A stretch of 7,562 nt of DNA from Gammaproteobacteria bacterium RBG_16_37_9 (GTDB lineage: Bacteria; Pseudomonadota; Gammaproteobacteria; UBA9339): assembly GCA_001801345.1 (NCBI GenBank), contig MGXJ01000051.1, positions 4,760 to 12,321 on the forward strand, written 5' to 3'. Shown here piece by piece: positions 6,466 to 7,562 of the stretch. The notes under the pieces were generated by a model. That model made no database searches. It saw only the letters and a list, made by a program, of their open reading frames with translations, and was not told the origin of the DNA. A program made the translations under genes and the position numbers. Positions within the stretch are counted from its first letter, which is position 1. Every line of letters starts with the position of its first letter.

Positions 6466-7538
6466 CCACCGCCAAGACACTCTTCATCTTGGTAGAACAC
6501 AATAGATTGCCCAGGGGTTATGGCCCACTGTGGTGTAGAAAACTCTACTGATAATTGTTCGCGGTTGTCTGTAAGGGTTACGACGCAATTTTGGTCGTGT
6601 TGGCGATAGCGAATTTTGGCAGTGCATTCTAGAGGAAACTCAGGCTTTTCATCTGCAATCCAATGTATTTGATCGCAAGTTAGCTTTTTGGCATAAAGCG
6701 CTGGATGTTCTTTGTTTTGCGTTATAACGAGCGCGTTGTTTTTTTGATCTTTGATTGCCACATACCATGGAGCTTCAGATGAGTTTTTTTGACCACCAAT
6801 GCCAAGCCCTTGGCGCTGACCTATCGTATAGAACATCAAGCCATCATGACGCCCCACTATTTTATTTTCAGTGGTAATAATATCACCAGGTCTAATAAGT
6901 AAATATTCGCTGAGAAAATTTTTAAATTTACGCTCACCAATAAAGCAAATTCCTGTGCTATCTTTTTTTGCATAGTTGGGTAATCCGGCAATTTCCGCAA
7001 GTTTGCGAACTTTTTGCTTGGTTAATGTTCCAATCGGAAATAATGTCGCAGCTAATTGCTCTTGGTTAAGCAAATACAAAAAATAACTTTGATCCTTAGA
7101 TTTATCTACTCCCTTTAGCAATAATTCTTTATTATTATGAGTAGCCCGTTGCGCATAATGTCCGGTAGCAATGAAATCAGCGCCTAATGATTTAGCATGA
7201 TCTAAAAAAGCTCTAAATTTAATTTCTTTATTACAAAGAACATCTGGGTTTGGGGTGCGGCAGGCAGCATATTCGTTGAGAAAATATTGAAAAACTTTCT
7301 CCCAATACTGGGTAGAAAAATTTACGGTATGTAATTTTACTTTTAAAAAATCACATACCACTTGAGCATCATGAAGATCTTGTGGAACTGAACAACCATT
7401 GTCGCCAGGATCATTCCAATTTTGCATGAAGACAGCTTCAACATGATAGCCTTGGTTTTTTAGAAGTATAGCGGTAACAGCAGAGTCCACGCCACCAGAA
7501 AGTCCAACAATCACAAATTTCCGGGAGATTTTAGTCAT
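6450..7538 (-). CDS. mnmA: tRNA-specific 2-thiouridylase MnmA
   Basis: MnmA installs sulfur at C2 of the wobble uridine U34 in tRNA-Lys, tRNA-Glu and tRNA-Gln, taking sulfur from IscS directly or through the Tus relay; it acts in the cytosol. The product has 362 residues (E. coli 368). The PP-loop GLSGGVDS (12-19) binds ATP to adenylate U34. RTPNPD followed by VLCNKEIKF carries Asp99 and the nucleophile Cys102. KDSTGICFIGE (192-202) carries the persulfide Cys198, so both catalytic cysteines are present. GQRQGLGIGG (240-249) opens the central domain, and GGGII closes the C-terminal beta-barrel. The ATG at 7538 is preferred: an AGG lies 4 nt upstream, and this start puts Cys102 at the same number as in E. 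coli. A TTG at 7541 precedes it in frame, and the frame stays open to the window edge, so a longer form is possible but unlikely. It overlaps the membrane-protein gene by 6 bp, tail to tail. Confidence 0.97.
   Translation of the reverse strand: MTKISRKFVIVGLSGGVDSAVTAILLKNQGYHVEAVFMQNWNDPGDNGCSVPQDLHDAQVVCDFLKVKLHTVNFSTQYWEKVFQYFLNEYAACRTPNPDVLCNKEIKFRAFLDHAKSLGADFIATGHYAQRATHNNKELLLKGVDKSKDQSYFLYLLNQEQLAATLFPIGTLTKQKVRKLAEIAGLPNYAKKDSTGICFIGERKFKNFLSEYLLIRPGDIITTENKIVGRHDGLMFYTIGQRQGLGIGGQKNSSEAPWYVAIKDQKNNALVITQNKEHPALYAKKLTCDQIHWIADEKPEFPLECTAKIRYRQHDQNCVVTLTDNREQLSVEFSTPQWAITPGQSIVFYQDEECLGGGIIKL
6472..6492. repeat. 6-bp inverted repeat inside the 3' end of mnmA
   Basis: CCAAGA (6472-6477) and TCTTGG (6487-6492) form a perfect inverted repeat around a 9-nt loop, 17 nt past the stop codon of the membrane-protein gene, and a flanking G-U pair would extend the RNA stem to 7 bp. 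No T-run follows on either strand, so it is not a standard intrinsic terminator. It could protect the 3' end of the membrane-protein mRNA, or be a coincidence of the mnmA codons for Glu-Glu-Cys-Leu-Gly. Confidence 0.3.
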
Positions 7539-7542
7539 CAAA

Positions 7543-7545
7543 CCT
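7543..7545 (-). promoter_or_regulatory. Short Shine-Dalgarno of mnmA
   Basis: Read leftward, AGG (within CCAGGT) lies 4 nt before the ATG at 7538 and only 1 nt before the in-frame TTG at 7541. The distance favours the ATG. The motif is minimal and the spacing short, so initiation may be modest. Confidence 0.4.
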
Positions 7546-7562
7546 GGATTCAGGATATTGTG

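Overview
The window reads as ordinary chromosome of an AT-rich gammaproteobacterium. Four genes (rpoS, purA, mfd, mnmA) are close to their Escherichia coli counterparts in length, motif order and key residues. The low GC (judged by eye, not counted), the RpoS-type sigma factor and the tight packing would suit a Legionellales-like or other host-associated gammaproteobacterium, but that placement is inference. I see no mobile element, CRISPR array, tRNA or rRNA gene, and no candidate defence or secretion system. I did not find a previously undescribed system here.

Layout, left to right. (1) Bases 2-877, plus strand: an RpoS-family sigma factor whose 5' end lies outside the window. (2) Bases 896-2188, plus strand: purA, adenylosuccinate synthetase, 18 nt downstream of the sigma gene and probably cotranscribed with it. 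(3) Bases 2166-5660, minus strand: mfd, the transcription-repair coupling factor; it runs into purA tail to tail and shares 23 bp with it. (4) Bases 5661-5714: a 54-bp divergent intergenic region that must carry the promoters of mfd (leftward) and of the next gene (rightward). (5) Bases 5715-6455, plus strand: a polytopic inner-membrane protein resembling the YciC / GPDPase-membrane-domain group. (6) Bases 6450-7538, minus strand: mnmA, tRNA-uridine 2-thiolase; it meets the membrane-protein gene tail to tail and shares 6 bp with it. There is no gene-free stretch longer than 54 bases.

The genes do not form one pathway. They are core functions: stress/stationary-phase transcription, AMP synthesis, repair of DNA where RNA polymerase has stalled, tRNA wobble modification and an envelope protein of unknown role. 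The points worth a second look concern architecture and sequence divergence: two tail-to-tail coding overlaps with no recognisable terminator, an rpoS-purA pairing, substitutions in the RpoS element that E. coli uses for RssB-directed proteolysis, a divergent sigma region 4.2, and long poly-A runs inside the sigma gene.
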